DNA of 64,000 nt, taken from contig NC_035170.2 of NCBI RefSeq assembly GCF_001659605.2, positions 1,674,001 to 1,738,000 of the forward strand. Direction: 5' to 3'. Numbering within the stretch: the first letter of the stretch is position 1; each line of letters begins with the position of its first letter. Below the pieces are notes generated by a model. That model had not been told where the DNA came from and searched no databases. It worked only from the letters and a program-made list of their open reading frames with translations. Shown here in pieces: positions 10,991 to 22,010 of this stretch. Both the position numbers and the translations under genes were made by a program. This stretch comes from Manihot esculenta (taxonomy: Eukaryota > Streptophyta > Magnoliopsida > Malpighiales > Euphorbiaceae).

Positions 10991-11099
10991 AGCTTTCTAG
11001 ACTTTGTTTCTCTTGTTTGAAAATGCAATTCTGTCTTAATATATAGAGTCCTCGTAAGGAGACACCAGAATTGACCACATTGTAATAATCCGATTGTCC

Positions 11100-12480
11100 C
11101 ACGCAATTTTTTCAGTTTTTGTTTTCGAGCAGAAAGCTTCCTCAGTTAAGTTGTTAAATACATTTTGGTTTAAGCTTTTGAATATTTGATGGACAAGCTT
11201 AAACTTGATTTTTTTAATTTTAAGAAATTTATTAAAATATTTTAAAAAATATAATAATTAATTATTTTATTAATTTTAACTATTAAATATTTTATTATTT
11301 AATTTCTATAATATATAAAAATTTATTAAAAAATCTACTAACCGATCCTTTCGTATTAAGAGCCTTTTTACTTTTTTTTTATAACACTTAACTATTAAAA
11401 TTAAAACTAATTAATAAATTTTTTAAAATTTTAATATATTTTTTAAAATTAAAAAATTATAAATTTCATATATTATAAAAATTAAATAGTATTTTTTTTA
11501 ATATTAACTTTTTTTAATCAAACTTCTTTACAAAGAATTAAAAAATAAATTGAAAGGTTCCGGAAGGAACATGAAGTCCTCATGTGGTTAAAGTCTAAGG
11601 AAAAGAACTACATAAAAAATGTGGACATAAATTCAAAAGACTTGAAAAGAATTGGATGACTGTGATTCATTGTGCGTTGTTGGATCCCTCTCATCAGACG
11701 GTCCATGATTTTTATGTCCCGTAAAGCATTTCACATGTGAAGTCTACCATAATTGAAATGCTTTATATGTTTTCACATTACAATTAATTATATATTTAGA
11801 CCTACACAGAAATCCATGAATCTTAATTCAGACGAAATAAAATTATGTTTAAATTATTAATAAAACATTACTTATAAATCACCTTAAAATAAATTAAGCT
11901 GATATTTCTATAGAGAAAATATTATTTGTATTTTCTGAAATTTGAAACACTTTTTCAAAAAAAATTATTTTTTAGATTTTTATAACTTTATTAACACTAA
12001 TATATAAATTTATAATTTTTTAAATTATTATAAAAAAGAATGGAAATTTTCATGAAACGTCAATAATTGAGAGATATTTGTTGTTATAATTTGTTCTACA
12101 ATTTGGTTTTTGGCAAAGAAGACCTTGGTTTTGACGACATCAATTACCTGGAAAGCACCTTTCTCCTTTTCAACATTTTTTAAAATATTACCACATAATT
12201 TAGTTAACATTTGTCATCTTTACACACTCTGTTCTACCCTTTTTTTTTTAAGTTTCGTGGAACACATTGTAAGGTTGCTTATGTATCTTGTTCTCTGTTT
12301 GACTTTAAATAAATTCGAATATGTTATTAAGAGATTTACTTTGTTCTTTCATTATGCAGTTATTTTTATTTCTGGAAAATATTTTGTGTATAAAATTATT
12401 TTTAACTAAAAATATTTTCTTTCATTGATTAACGTTGTCTAAAAAATAAAATTAATATATAGCAGCTTCCAGCGACAGAA
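11100..12480. other. AT-rich intergenic spacer upstream of the LRR receptor kinase
   Basis: About 1.4 kb dominated by A/T runs. No open frame with recognisable protein motifs, RNA gene or transposon ends was seen. It presumably includes the receptor-kinase promoter, but no convincing core element could be picked out from the AT background. Confidence 0.6.
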
Positions 12481-12540
12481 ATCTACCATAATTTCTTCAC
12501 TTCCATACAAACATACCATAATTACTTGTAAGTGATTAAG

Positions 12541-15500
12541 ATGGCACATCTAGCCAACTTAGGAGCTCCTTGGTCTTCAATTCTTCATGTTCATCTCATT
12601 TTCTTAGTTTCTATCACCATGCTCAGCTTGCAACCGGAGATTTGTCTCAGTTTTAAGATGGGGAATGAAACTGATCGTCTTGCACTTTTGGAGTTCAAAG
12701 CCAATATAGCCAGCGATCCATATGGAACCTTGAGATCATGGAACAATTCTGTCAATTTCTGCAAATGGCAAGGGGTTACTTGCGGCCGAAAGCACCATAG
12801 AGTTACGTCTCTAGACCTGCACGAGCTGAGCTTGTCAGGTACAGTATCTCCATATATTGGGAATCTCACATTTTTAAGGTTCCTCAACCTTAGTGACAAT
12901 AGATTTTATGGAGAAATTCCCCAAGAAGTTGGCCGTCTGTTTCGTCTAAGAATTTTCAGCCTCAAGAACAACATATTGAGAGGAGAAATTCCAGTCAACA
13001 TCAGCTTGTGTTCAGAGCTCAGGATTATGACTTTGGCTTTTAATGGCTTAGTGGGGAAAATTCCAGCTGAGCTAAGCTCTTTAAAGAAGCTCATGGGGCT
13101 TTTCCTCGGTACAAACAAACTTACAGGAAAGATCCCACATTCTTTTGGAAACCTTTCGTCCCTCCAACATTTATTTCTAGTATACAATCATTTGGAAGGA
13201 AATATTCCAAATGAATTGGGACGAATTACAAGCTTGACAATGCTTGGGATAGGAGTCAATAATCTGGTTGGTCCAATTCCTTCTACCCTCTACAATATCT
13301 CATCCATCACTGCTCTATCTGTCGCAGATAATCAACTTCATGGGAGGCTCCCGGAAAAAATAGGACTCACTCTTCCTAACCTGCAAATTTTTCAGATCGG
13401 CGATAACAAATTCCATGGAAGTATTCCAGCTTCATTAACGAATGCTTCTCAGCTTCAAATACTCGATATCGGTAGCAACAGATTGACAGGACAAATCCCC
13501 AAAAATCTGGGAGATTTGACTGGTCTTCAACGGCTGAACATGGAGAAAAATTTTCTGGGCAATAATTCAAGTCAGGACTTGGCTTTCATAACATCTTTGT
13601 CAAATTGCAGCAATCTCCGAAAACTATATCTTACTGACAATAATTTCGGCGGTGTATTCCCTGCAACTATAGTAAACATGTCTACACTTGTAGATTTAGG
13701 CTTAGGAACAAACCAAATATCAGGTAGAATTCCAGCAGACATTGGAAACCTAGTCAATTTGTATCGATTAGGCTTGGAGCAAAACCTTTTTTCTGGCAGC
13801 ATTCCCAATTCTTTGGGAAAGCTTCAAAAGCTGCAAGCATTGCTTTTGCATACAAACATGTTGTCAGGACAAATCCCTCAATCCTTAGGTAACATTACCC
13901 AACTATCTGATCTTTGGTTAGGAATAAACAAATTAGAAGGGAATATGACAAGTATCACAAACTGTCAAAATCTGCATATTCTGGATGTGGGGGACAATAA
14001 CCTGACTGGTAGCATACCTCCACAAATTTTTGCTCTGTCCTTTCTTTCACTAGCTCTTAACTTGTCATATAACTCATTGACAGGTCCGTTATCCCGAGAA
14101 ATTGGCCACCTCAAAAATATTGGTGCATTAGATATCACAGAGAACAAACTGTCTGGGGAAATTCCTGGATCAATCGGTGAATGTTTGAGCCTAACTGATC
14201 TTTACATGACAGGTAATTTTCTCCAAGGACCCATTCCTTCTTCCCTTGCTTCCTTACGGGGTCTCCGATCCCTAGACCTGTCAAGAAACAATTTATCGGG
14301 AAAGATTCCAAAGGAGATAGAAAAGCTTCCCTTTTTACAGTTTCTGAATCTCTCTCTCAATAATCTTGAGGGTGAGGTACCAACCAAAGGAGTTTTCAGC
14401 AGTAGAAGTGCAGTGTCCCTTGATGGTAACAAAAATCTTTGTGGAGGTATTCCAGAACTGCAGCTACCAGCATGCCCCATCAAGCAAAAGAAATATAAAA
14501 AGCCTCTTGTTGCCATTATTCTAGCAGCAACCATGAGTTCAGTTTTGTTTTTGTCAGCAATAACATCCTTGAGGCTTTTCTACCGGAGAAGATCAAAAAA
14601 GAATCCATCATCCAATCCTTTTATGTTGGATAAGCTCTTTCAAATTTCATACAAGGAGCTTCTCAAAGCAACTCAGGGATTCTCTTCAGACAACTTAATC
14701 GGAGAAGGTAGTTCTGGATCTGTATATAGTGGAAGTCTTGATCTAGATGGAGAAAGGATAGTTGCTGTGAAGGTACTCAACCTTCAACAACACGGAGCTT
14801 CCAAGAGTTTCATTGCTGAGTGCAGAGCATTGCGAAACGTCAGACATCGAAACCTGGTGAAGATCTTGACATGCTGCTCTAGCATTGATTTTAAAGGCAA
14901 TGACTTCAAAGCTCTCGTGCTTGATTTCATGGAGAATGGAAGTTTGGAAACGTGGTTGTATCCAGAAGAAGATGGTACTAGTCAATCAAGGAATTTAAAC
15001 CTTCTTCAAAGGCTTCGTGTTGCCGTTGATATGTCATCAGCTCTGCACTACCTTCATGATCTCTGTGAAACACCAATAATTCACTGTGACTTGAAGCCAA
15101 GCAATATTCTGCTTGACAATGACATGAATGCTCATGTTGGTGATTTTGGATTAGCAAGGCTTCTTTCCAAAAACACAAGCAACTCTTCTCAAGGCCAAAC
15201 AAGCTCCATCGGGATCAAGGGAACAATAGGCTATATGCCTCCTGGTAATAAAATCTTCAATACTCTTATTTATCAAATAAACATGGTAGTCATCTATATA
15301 ACAAAAATTATGGGATATGTTTGCATTCAGAATATGGAATAGGTAGCGAAGCAACAACAAATGGGGATGTGTACAGCTTTGGAATAATTTTGTTGGAGAT
15401 TTTCACAGGACGGAGACCAACTGATGAAGTGTTCACAGATGGTTTGAATCTCCACAGCTTTGTGAGTTCTAAGCTACCAGGACATGTAATGCAGGCTCTG

Positions 15501-15803
15501 GATCCCAAGCTAATTGCAACAGGAGAATTCAGAGCAGAAGAAATTGTTGAAGACAATGAGAGCAGTGATGATGGTCAAATTGAAATCCAAGAAAATAATA
15601 TCAACATTGAAAATTTGAAATTACATGCAAGCAATGTGAAAGAATGTGTTGTATCAGTTCTCAAAATAGGACTTGCATGCTCAGCAGAACTACCAGGAGA
15701 TCGAATGAACATGAGCGATGTCACCAGAAAATTAAACATCATCATGGATGCTTTCCTTCGTGCAAGGACTCATGAAGATCCACGAATTGTAAATCACAAA
15801 TAG
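12541..15803 (+). CDS. LRR receptor-like kinase, subfamily XII (EFR/Xa21/FLS2-like), non-RD
   Basis: Two coding exons, 12541-15244 and 15331-15803, joined across an 86-bp GT-AG intron that splits the kinase at MPP|EYG; about 1,058 aa. The ATG at 12541 starts a signal-peptide-like hydrophobic stretch. Then come an LRRNT region (ETDRLALLEFKANI, FCKWQGVTC), about twenty leucine-rich repeats, a Cys pair (NLCGG...PACP), a membrane helix near residues 653-678 and a Ser/Thr kinase: GEGSSGSVY near 720, VAVK near 743, HCDLKPSN near 847, DFG near 866. Cys before the catalytic Asp makes it non-RD, typical of pattern-recognition receptors acting at the plasma membrane. The ligand is unknown. A GT-AG pair at 15804-15909 may be a 3'UTR intron starting directly after the stop. 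All key kinase residues are present, so the gene is probably functional. Confidence 0.93.
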
Positions 15804-15909
15804 GTATGAGTTTCATTTTTTAAAACACTTTCTGATTGAGAAATCTCATACTCTGTTCATATTTGCTCATAGCCTAATTAAGGCTACTTTGATTTGGATT
15901 GAATTGCAG

Positions 15910-17654
15910 AGGAATAAGCAATTTGCATTCAAGCAGTTTCAAAGACAAAGTACTCTCTTGGCATGTTTCCCCTTGCAGAGGAATAAGCAATTGCAGAGGA
16001 CTAAACTTAAAGTTCTAGCTACTGAACTCTCTGCAACTTCTTTACCATATTTTTCTTTCAGTTATATCTAAACTTAGAATGTGTAGATCAATAAATATTA
16101 TGATCATGGGAAAATTACTGTTTAGTCCTTTAGTTAACAAAATTAATTACTTGGTCTATCTATTTTGAGAAATTCATTATTTTTAATTCATGTATTTTTA
16201 CTATTTTACTATTTAGTCTCTCGTCCAATTTAAATTAAGTTTTTCGTTAATAAATGCATTTAAAGGAGATAAATTATTAATAAATGCATTTAAAGGACTT
16301 AATAGTAATTTATCCTATTTATATTCTATACAATATAAGCCATAAATTTATAACATATTGGTTTACAATACATCAACTATTTAGTTGTTGTGTAAAAAAT
16401 TAAAAGAAACCATTATAATTTTAAAAAGAAAAAAAAAACATATTTGAATCAGACCGGTTTTCAATTGGAAACCAGTATTTTCAAGATGCTTTCAGTTTAA
16501 GTTTGAAAAAAAGAGGAATCAGAATCAGTCTATTTTTTGCTTGGTCCATAAACCGAAATTGTTGATCCAATTTGATTCATTGCACTAGTTAATATTTGAG
16601 TCATCTTTAAAATTACAAGTAGTTATATTTAAATTAAAAATTAAAAAAATTACAATTTAAGAAGAAATTCATTAATTTGTTTTTTTATTTTAAAAATATA
16701 TTAAATTATTTTTTAAAATTTTAAAAATTTACTAATTAGTCTCTTAATTAATTTTAATCATTAAGTATTTACTAGTTAATCTATGTAGTATGGTAAAACT
16801 CTAGTTAGTCACTCCATTTTAAAAAATACATTATGATTTTTATAAAGTTTTTTAAAAAATACTAATTAATTACTCATATTGAGAATATTTTATTTTTTTA
16901 ATATTTAATTGTTAAAATTAATAAAAAATTAATTAGTATATTTTTTAAAATTTTAATAATACTTTAATATATTTTTCAAATTGATTTTTTTATTATTTCA
17001 AAATTATTTGTCTATTTTTTATACTATAATAATATATAATTGATTATTATTATTTTATTTTATTTATTTTATTTTAAAAAAAATAATATTTTTTAATATT
17101 TAATAAAATTTAATATTTTAATATAAATATAATTAAAAGTTAATAAAAAAATTATTATATAAAAAAATAAAATAAATAAAAATTATGAGATAAGAATAAT
17201 GATTATATATATATATAAAATGCTACAAAGTTGTTTTACATGTTTGCTTTGGCTAAGACCATGGTCAGTCAACCAACGACCTACGGGTCACGCTTCAAGT
17301 CTACACGCCAAACTAACTAATTCAGCCTAGTTTATGAGCTTTGATTATCACTAATAATTGAATTAATTAAGGAATCATTATTCTTTCCACATCCTGTTGA
17401 AATGCCACGTCTACACACTCTCTCGTCTTTACACACCCTACTGGAATTAGAGGACATTAAATGTGAATTTATTTAGAGTAATGCTAAAAATTTATTATCA
17501 GTTAAACACTTGATGAATAGTAAGTCATTAATATATTTTTTTATAAATATAGCTTATTATAATTTTAGTCTTATAATAAAATATATCTAAATAAATTTAA
17601 AAAATCTCATATTTTATTTCTCTAATTTTTTATTTTTATTTTCAAAAAAATATA
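15910..17654. other. 3' flank and AT-rich spacer between receptor kinase and its decayed duplicate
   Basis: Contains a short direct duplication (about 16248-16300, around AATGCATTTAAAGGA). Two copies of a GCAGAGGAATAAGCAATT segment lie just before it, in the presumed 3'UTR (15906-15995). The rest is very AT-rich with no recognisable gene. Confidence 0.55.
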
Positions 17655-18655
17655 TAGCTTTGAAGGTACTCAACATTCAACATCTAAGGAGCTTCTAAGA
17701 GCTTCATTGCTGAGTGCAGAGCATGGCGAAATATCAGGCATAGAAATCTGGTGAAGATCTTGATATATTGCTTTTAAAGGCAATGGCTTCAAAGCACTTG
17801 TGCTCGAATTCATGGCGAATGGAAGTTTAGAAATGTAGTTGCATCCAAATGAAAATGGTAGTAATCTGCCAAGGAATTTAACGCTTCTTCAAAGGCTTCA
17901 TGTTGCCATTGATTTGTCATCAGCATTGCATTACCTTCATGACCTTTGCGAAACTCCAATCATACACTGTGACTCGAAACCAAGCAATATTCTCCTTGAC
18001 AATGATATGACTGCTCATATTGGTGATTTCGGATTAGCAAGGTTCCTTTCCAAAACCACAAGCAATTCTCAAGGCCAAACGAGCTCCATTGGGTTAAAGG
18101 GAACAATCGGCTACATGCCTCCAGGAATTAAAATCTTCTATACTCTTATTTCAAATAACTTCGCTAGCCACGGATACAATAAAAATGGAAATGAAAATGT
18201 TTGGATTGCAGAATATGGAATAGGTAGCGAGGCAACAACATATGGGGACGAGTACAGCTTCGGAATAATTTTGTTGGAGATTTTCACAGGACGGAGACCA
18301 ACTGATGAAGCATTCACGGATGGTATGAATCTCCACAAGTTTGTTAAATCTAAGCTACCAGGACAACTAATGCAGGTACTTGGATCCCAAGCTTATTGGA
18401 ACAAGAGAAGTGGAAGTAGAGGAAATTGTTGAAGATAATGGAAGTGATGATGATCAAACAGAAATCCAAGAAAGTGATGTCAATGAAAATTTGAGATTAT
18501 TACCAGGAAGCAATGTGAAAGAATGTGCTGTATCAGTCCTTGAAATAGGACTCGCAAGCTCAGCAGAACTACCAAAAGATCGAATGAACATGAGCGATAT
18601 CACAAGAAAACTAAACATCATCCCAGATGCTTTTGTTCGTGCAAGGGCTCATTAA
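17655..18655 (+). pseudogene. Truncated LRR-XII receptor-kinase duplicate (kinase part only)
   Basis: Homologous to the kinase end of 12541-15803, starting in the AVKVLN region. The ectodomain, membrane helix and P-loop are missing. Lesions seen: a 12-base deletion and frameshifts near 17700-17790; TAG at 17837-17839 where the intact gene has a Trp codon; HCDSK instead of HCDLK; the intron donor GT changed to GA at about 18125, so the intron is read through; and one extra base near 18380, after the LPGQLMQ segment, that shifts the frame. The open stretches 17839-18432 and 18380-18655 are remnants, not separate genes. The adjacent 3' flank (GAATTGCAGAGGAAT near 18771) also matches the 3' flank of the intact gene, so this is a tandem duplicate. 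Confidence 0.9.
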
Positions 18656-19200
18656 GATTATCGAACTGCAAAACACAAAAGGGTACGTTTTTTTCTAACA
18701 ATTCTGATTGATATACCTTGTACCAGCTTCATATTTACTTACAGCTTCCCAAACGCTACTTTCATTTGGATTGAATTGCAGAGGAATCAGCTGTGGCTAT
18801 GAGTTTGTGCTTCACCTTGAATTTCAAGCACAACTGGACAAGTGTTCTATGAAGACCAGTCATCTTCTTCAGCAAACAAACCTCAAATTCTACATCTTAA
18901 ACTGTCACAAACGTCACACATTTTCTTTGAAGTGCATCTGTTATGTTTCAGTTGTTTTTCTTATTATACTAGTCAGCTATATCCATCCAATTAGTCCATG
19001 ACACCAACATTGCCATTTGCAATAATTTAGTATTTAAAACTAAGAAATAATATTAAAAAATAATGTAATTATGTGATAAGAGTAATTTTATTTATTTTAT
19101 TGCGTATGATTTATTATAAATGAAGCCAGTATGATAATTTGCTTTAGGAAAATATTTTTTTTTATTCATATAAAACAAAGCCTTTCGGAACTGTTAGTTT
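18656..19200. other. 3' flank of the kinase pseudogene
   Basis: Keeps the intron-like segment and 3'UTR similarity of the kinase family up to about 18800, then becomes AT-rich. No separate gene is seen. The open frame at 18708-19001 has no recognisable motif. Confidence 0.5.
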
Positions 19201-19203
19201 GTA

Positions 19204-19380
19204 AGCCCATTAGAACTAACCCAACCCAGACGGCTCAGCCCAAACAATCCCCAAGGATCCCACGGCCATCAGATCAGATTCCCTTCTAAATATCAAATTC
19301 TAGCCGTCCGATCAAGCTCTCCCCAAATTAACCCCCGTTCCGCCGTTCTCCTGCCGCTATATAATTCAACTGAAACCCTA
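19204..19380 (+). promoter_or_regulatory. RPP0 promoter: two site II elements, TATA box, telo-box
   Basis: Two AGCCCA motifs (19204-19209 and 19237-19242; TGGGCT on the other strand) are site II elements. TATATA lies at 19358-19363 and AAACCCTA (telo-box) at 19373-19380. Site II plus telo-box is the known signature of plant genes for the translation machinery (TCP and telo-box-binding factors), which fits the gene downstream. The 5'UTR then runs to 19575 and contains pyrimidine-rich tracts. Confidence 0.8.
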
Positions 19381-19575
19381 ATTTCATCTCTACCAAAACC
19401 TTTTCTTTTTCTCCTCAGTAGCTCCTTACTCGGAGGTTAAAGAGGCGGCACTGTCTCGCTGTCCGCCTTGACCAAGCCGTAGCTTCGTCTAGGCCCTCTA
19501 GTGTTTTTGTAGCATACTCTCTTCCTACTCAAGTCTTCTTTTTTTGATATCTACTTCCTACAAAATCAGTACGAA

Positions 19576-20763
19576 ATGGCTTCAAAACCATCCAAAGCTG
19601 ATAAGAAGATTGCTTACGATGCTAAGCTCTGCCAGTTTCTGGACGAGTACAGCCAGATTTTGATTGTAGCTGCAGATAATGTTGGGTCGAACCAGCTTCA
19701 GAACATCAGGAAAGGTCTTAGAGGTGACTCTGTGGTTCTCATGGGAAAGAATACCATGATGAAGAGGTCCATTAGAGTCCACGCTGACAAGACGGGGAAC
19801 AAGGCTTTCCTTAACCTCATTCCTCTCCTTCAGGTATATTATTGCTCTAAATTCTAATCTGTTTTGTGGGTTTGTTTTGTTTGATCATTTACTGCTTAGT
19901 GATTGAATTTTACAGTAGTATCAAGTTGAAGGGAATGTGATTTGGATACATTACCTCTCAAAAAATAAGGAACCTAACTTTTTGTTGCTGCTCGCTTTTT
20001 TTCCCCCTTTAATCAGGGTAATGTTGGATTGATTTTCACTAAGGGTGATCTCAAGGAAGTGAGCGAAGAGGTTGCCAAGTACAAGGTGGAGTAGCTTATT
20101 TCTTTTTTATTGATTCTCGTCATTTGATAGTTTATTGCTGTTGGACATGATTATCTTTCCTGATTGGTTTCAGTAGGATTTCCGCTGATATTGTAAATAG
20201 AAATAGTTTTCTGTCCTGGTATAAATCGGACTTTATGAACTTTCGATAGTTTTAATTATAGAATTGCTGTTAAATTTTATTTTTGCAGTCGATTACAATT
20301 ACATTAGCATACTATTGGGCTGGCATTCAGAACAGTATAAAATTTTGAAATGCATTCTTGCCGTACTGTAGCATCTATGAACTTGTTATGTTTAGTAATG
20401 TTGTATGAAACAATGGAGAAACATCCTTTGTAAGTAAGTTGTTTCTGTAGACTTCAATGGATCATTTAGTGGGGAGAGTAAAACATTTTGTTTGATAAAA
20501 GTAGTGGCTTTAGATCTTCTCATGAATCAAGGACGAAGACTATCTGTTGAAATTTTTAGAGTTAATAGAGACTTCCAGACGGGATGTGTAGATTGAATTA
20601 CAGATAGATTATCAATTGCTGTCAGCAGCTGATATTGTTTGTGTAACATGATATCTTATAGTGATGTTCCGAGATCCAGAGAGAGAGACTGCTGTCAGCA
20701 GCTGATATTGTTTGTGTAACATGATATCTTATAGTGATGTTCCGAGATCCAGAGAGAGAGAGA

Positions 20764-20809
<46 letters not shown>

Positions 20810-20965
20810 CAATTGCTGTCAGGAGCTGATATTGTTTGTGTAACATGATATCTTATAGTGATGTTCCGAGATCCAGAGAGAGAGTGTATCAATTGCTGTC
20901 AGCAGCTGATATTGTTTGTGTAACATGATATCTTATAGTGATGTTCCGAGATCCAGATTGAGAGA

Positions 20966-21003
<38 letters not shown>

Positions 21004-22010
21004 TTAGAGGTGGTGAAAAATGTATTGCACTAGATTACATTCACGCCATGTGCTGATATGATTACATGTTAGGGCAATGTATTTGTCAATTGTGCTAGAC
21101 TTTTTTTTTTCATTCAATTGATATTTCTGTTGTGTTTTGCCCTGTGAATGATCAGGTTGGAGCTCCAGCTCGTGTTGGTTTAGTTGCCCCAATTGATGTC
21201 GTTGTTCCTCCTGGCAATACTGGGCTCGACCCATCCCAAACCTCTTTCTTCCAGGTCTATCACCTGAAGTTTATGATGATACTATATTTACTGGTCATTT
21301 GTTGGTTACTGCTTGAAGCAAGTCCAATTAATTTTGCTTAAATTTTTTTTTTTTGGATCAAATTTAGGTGCTCAATATTCCTACTAAGATTAACAAGGGT
21401 ACTGTCGAAATTATCACCCCTGTGGAGCTTATCAAGAAGGGTGAGAAGGTCGGCTCTTCTGAGGCTGCTTTGCTGGCCAAGCTTGGCATAAGGCCATTCT
21501 CTTATGGTCTTATTGTTCTGTCTGTTTATGACAATGGTTCTGTCTTCAGCCCAGAGGTGCTTGATTTGACTGAAGATGATCTTGTTGAGAAGTTTGCTAC
21601 TGGTGTCTCCATGGTCACTGCATTGGCATTGGCCATCTCATACCCAACTCTGGCAGCTGCACCACATATGTTCATCAATGCCTACAAGAATGTTCTAGCT
21701 GTTGCAGTTGCAACTGACTACACCTTCCCACAGGCAGAGAAAGTGAAGGAGTACCTGAAGGTGGGTTCATGCATAAATTATCCTGGCTAGTTTGCGTTTT
21801 AAGTTTGAATCTATTTTTGTTGTCATTTTTTTCTCGTAACTGGGGTTTTTATTGGTATGGTTGCAGGATCCTAGCAAGTTTGCTGTTGCTGTTGCTCCAG
21901 TTGCAGCTGCTGCTGCTGCTGCCCCAGCTGCTGCTGCCAAGGAAGAGGAGAAGAAGGAAGAACCAGCTGAGGAGTCTGATGACGACATGGGTTTCAGCCT
22001 GTTCGATTAA
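19576..22010 (+). CDS. RPP0: 60S acidic ribosomal protein P0 (uL10)
   Basis: Five coding exons: 19576-19833, 20017-20085, 21156-21254, 21368-21760, 21867-22010, all with GT-AG introns; 320 aa, the normal family length. The first 200 residues form the rRNA-binding L10 domain ([40 protein letters not shown]). The C-terminus has the Ala-rich hinge and the acidic tail [13 protein letters not shown] that recruits elongation factors. P0 anchors the P1/P2 dimers in the ribosomal stalk. No lesions were seen. The second intron (20086-21155) carries a minisatellite. Splice sites were set by matching the reading frame and the family sequence. Confidence 0.97.
20611..21000. repeat. Compound minisatellite and (TG)n in RPP0 intron 2
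   Basis: About four copies of a roughly 75-bp unit containing GTCAGCAGCTGATATTG and ending in GAGATCCAGAGAGAG start near 20611, 20688, 20808 and 20887. They are punctuated by (TG)n tracts at about 20765-20806 and 20968-21000. Copies are nearly identical, suggesting recent expansion by unequal crossover or slippage. Confidence 0.9.

Noticed and set aside
12532..12540. Start of the receptor kinase at GTG 12532
   Set aside because: Plant genes use ATG; ATG 12541 directly precedes the signal peptide.
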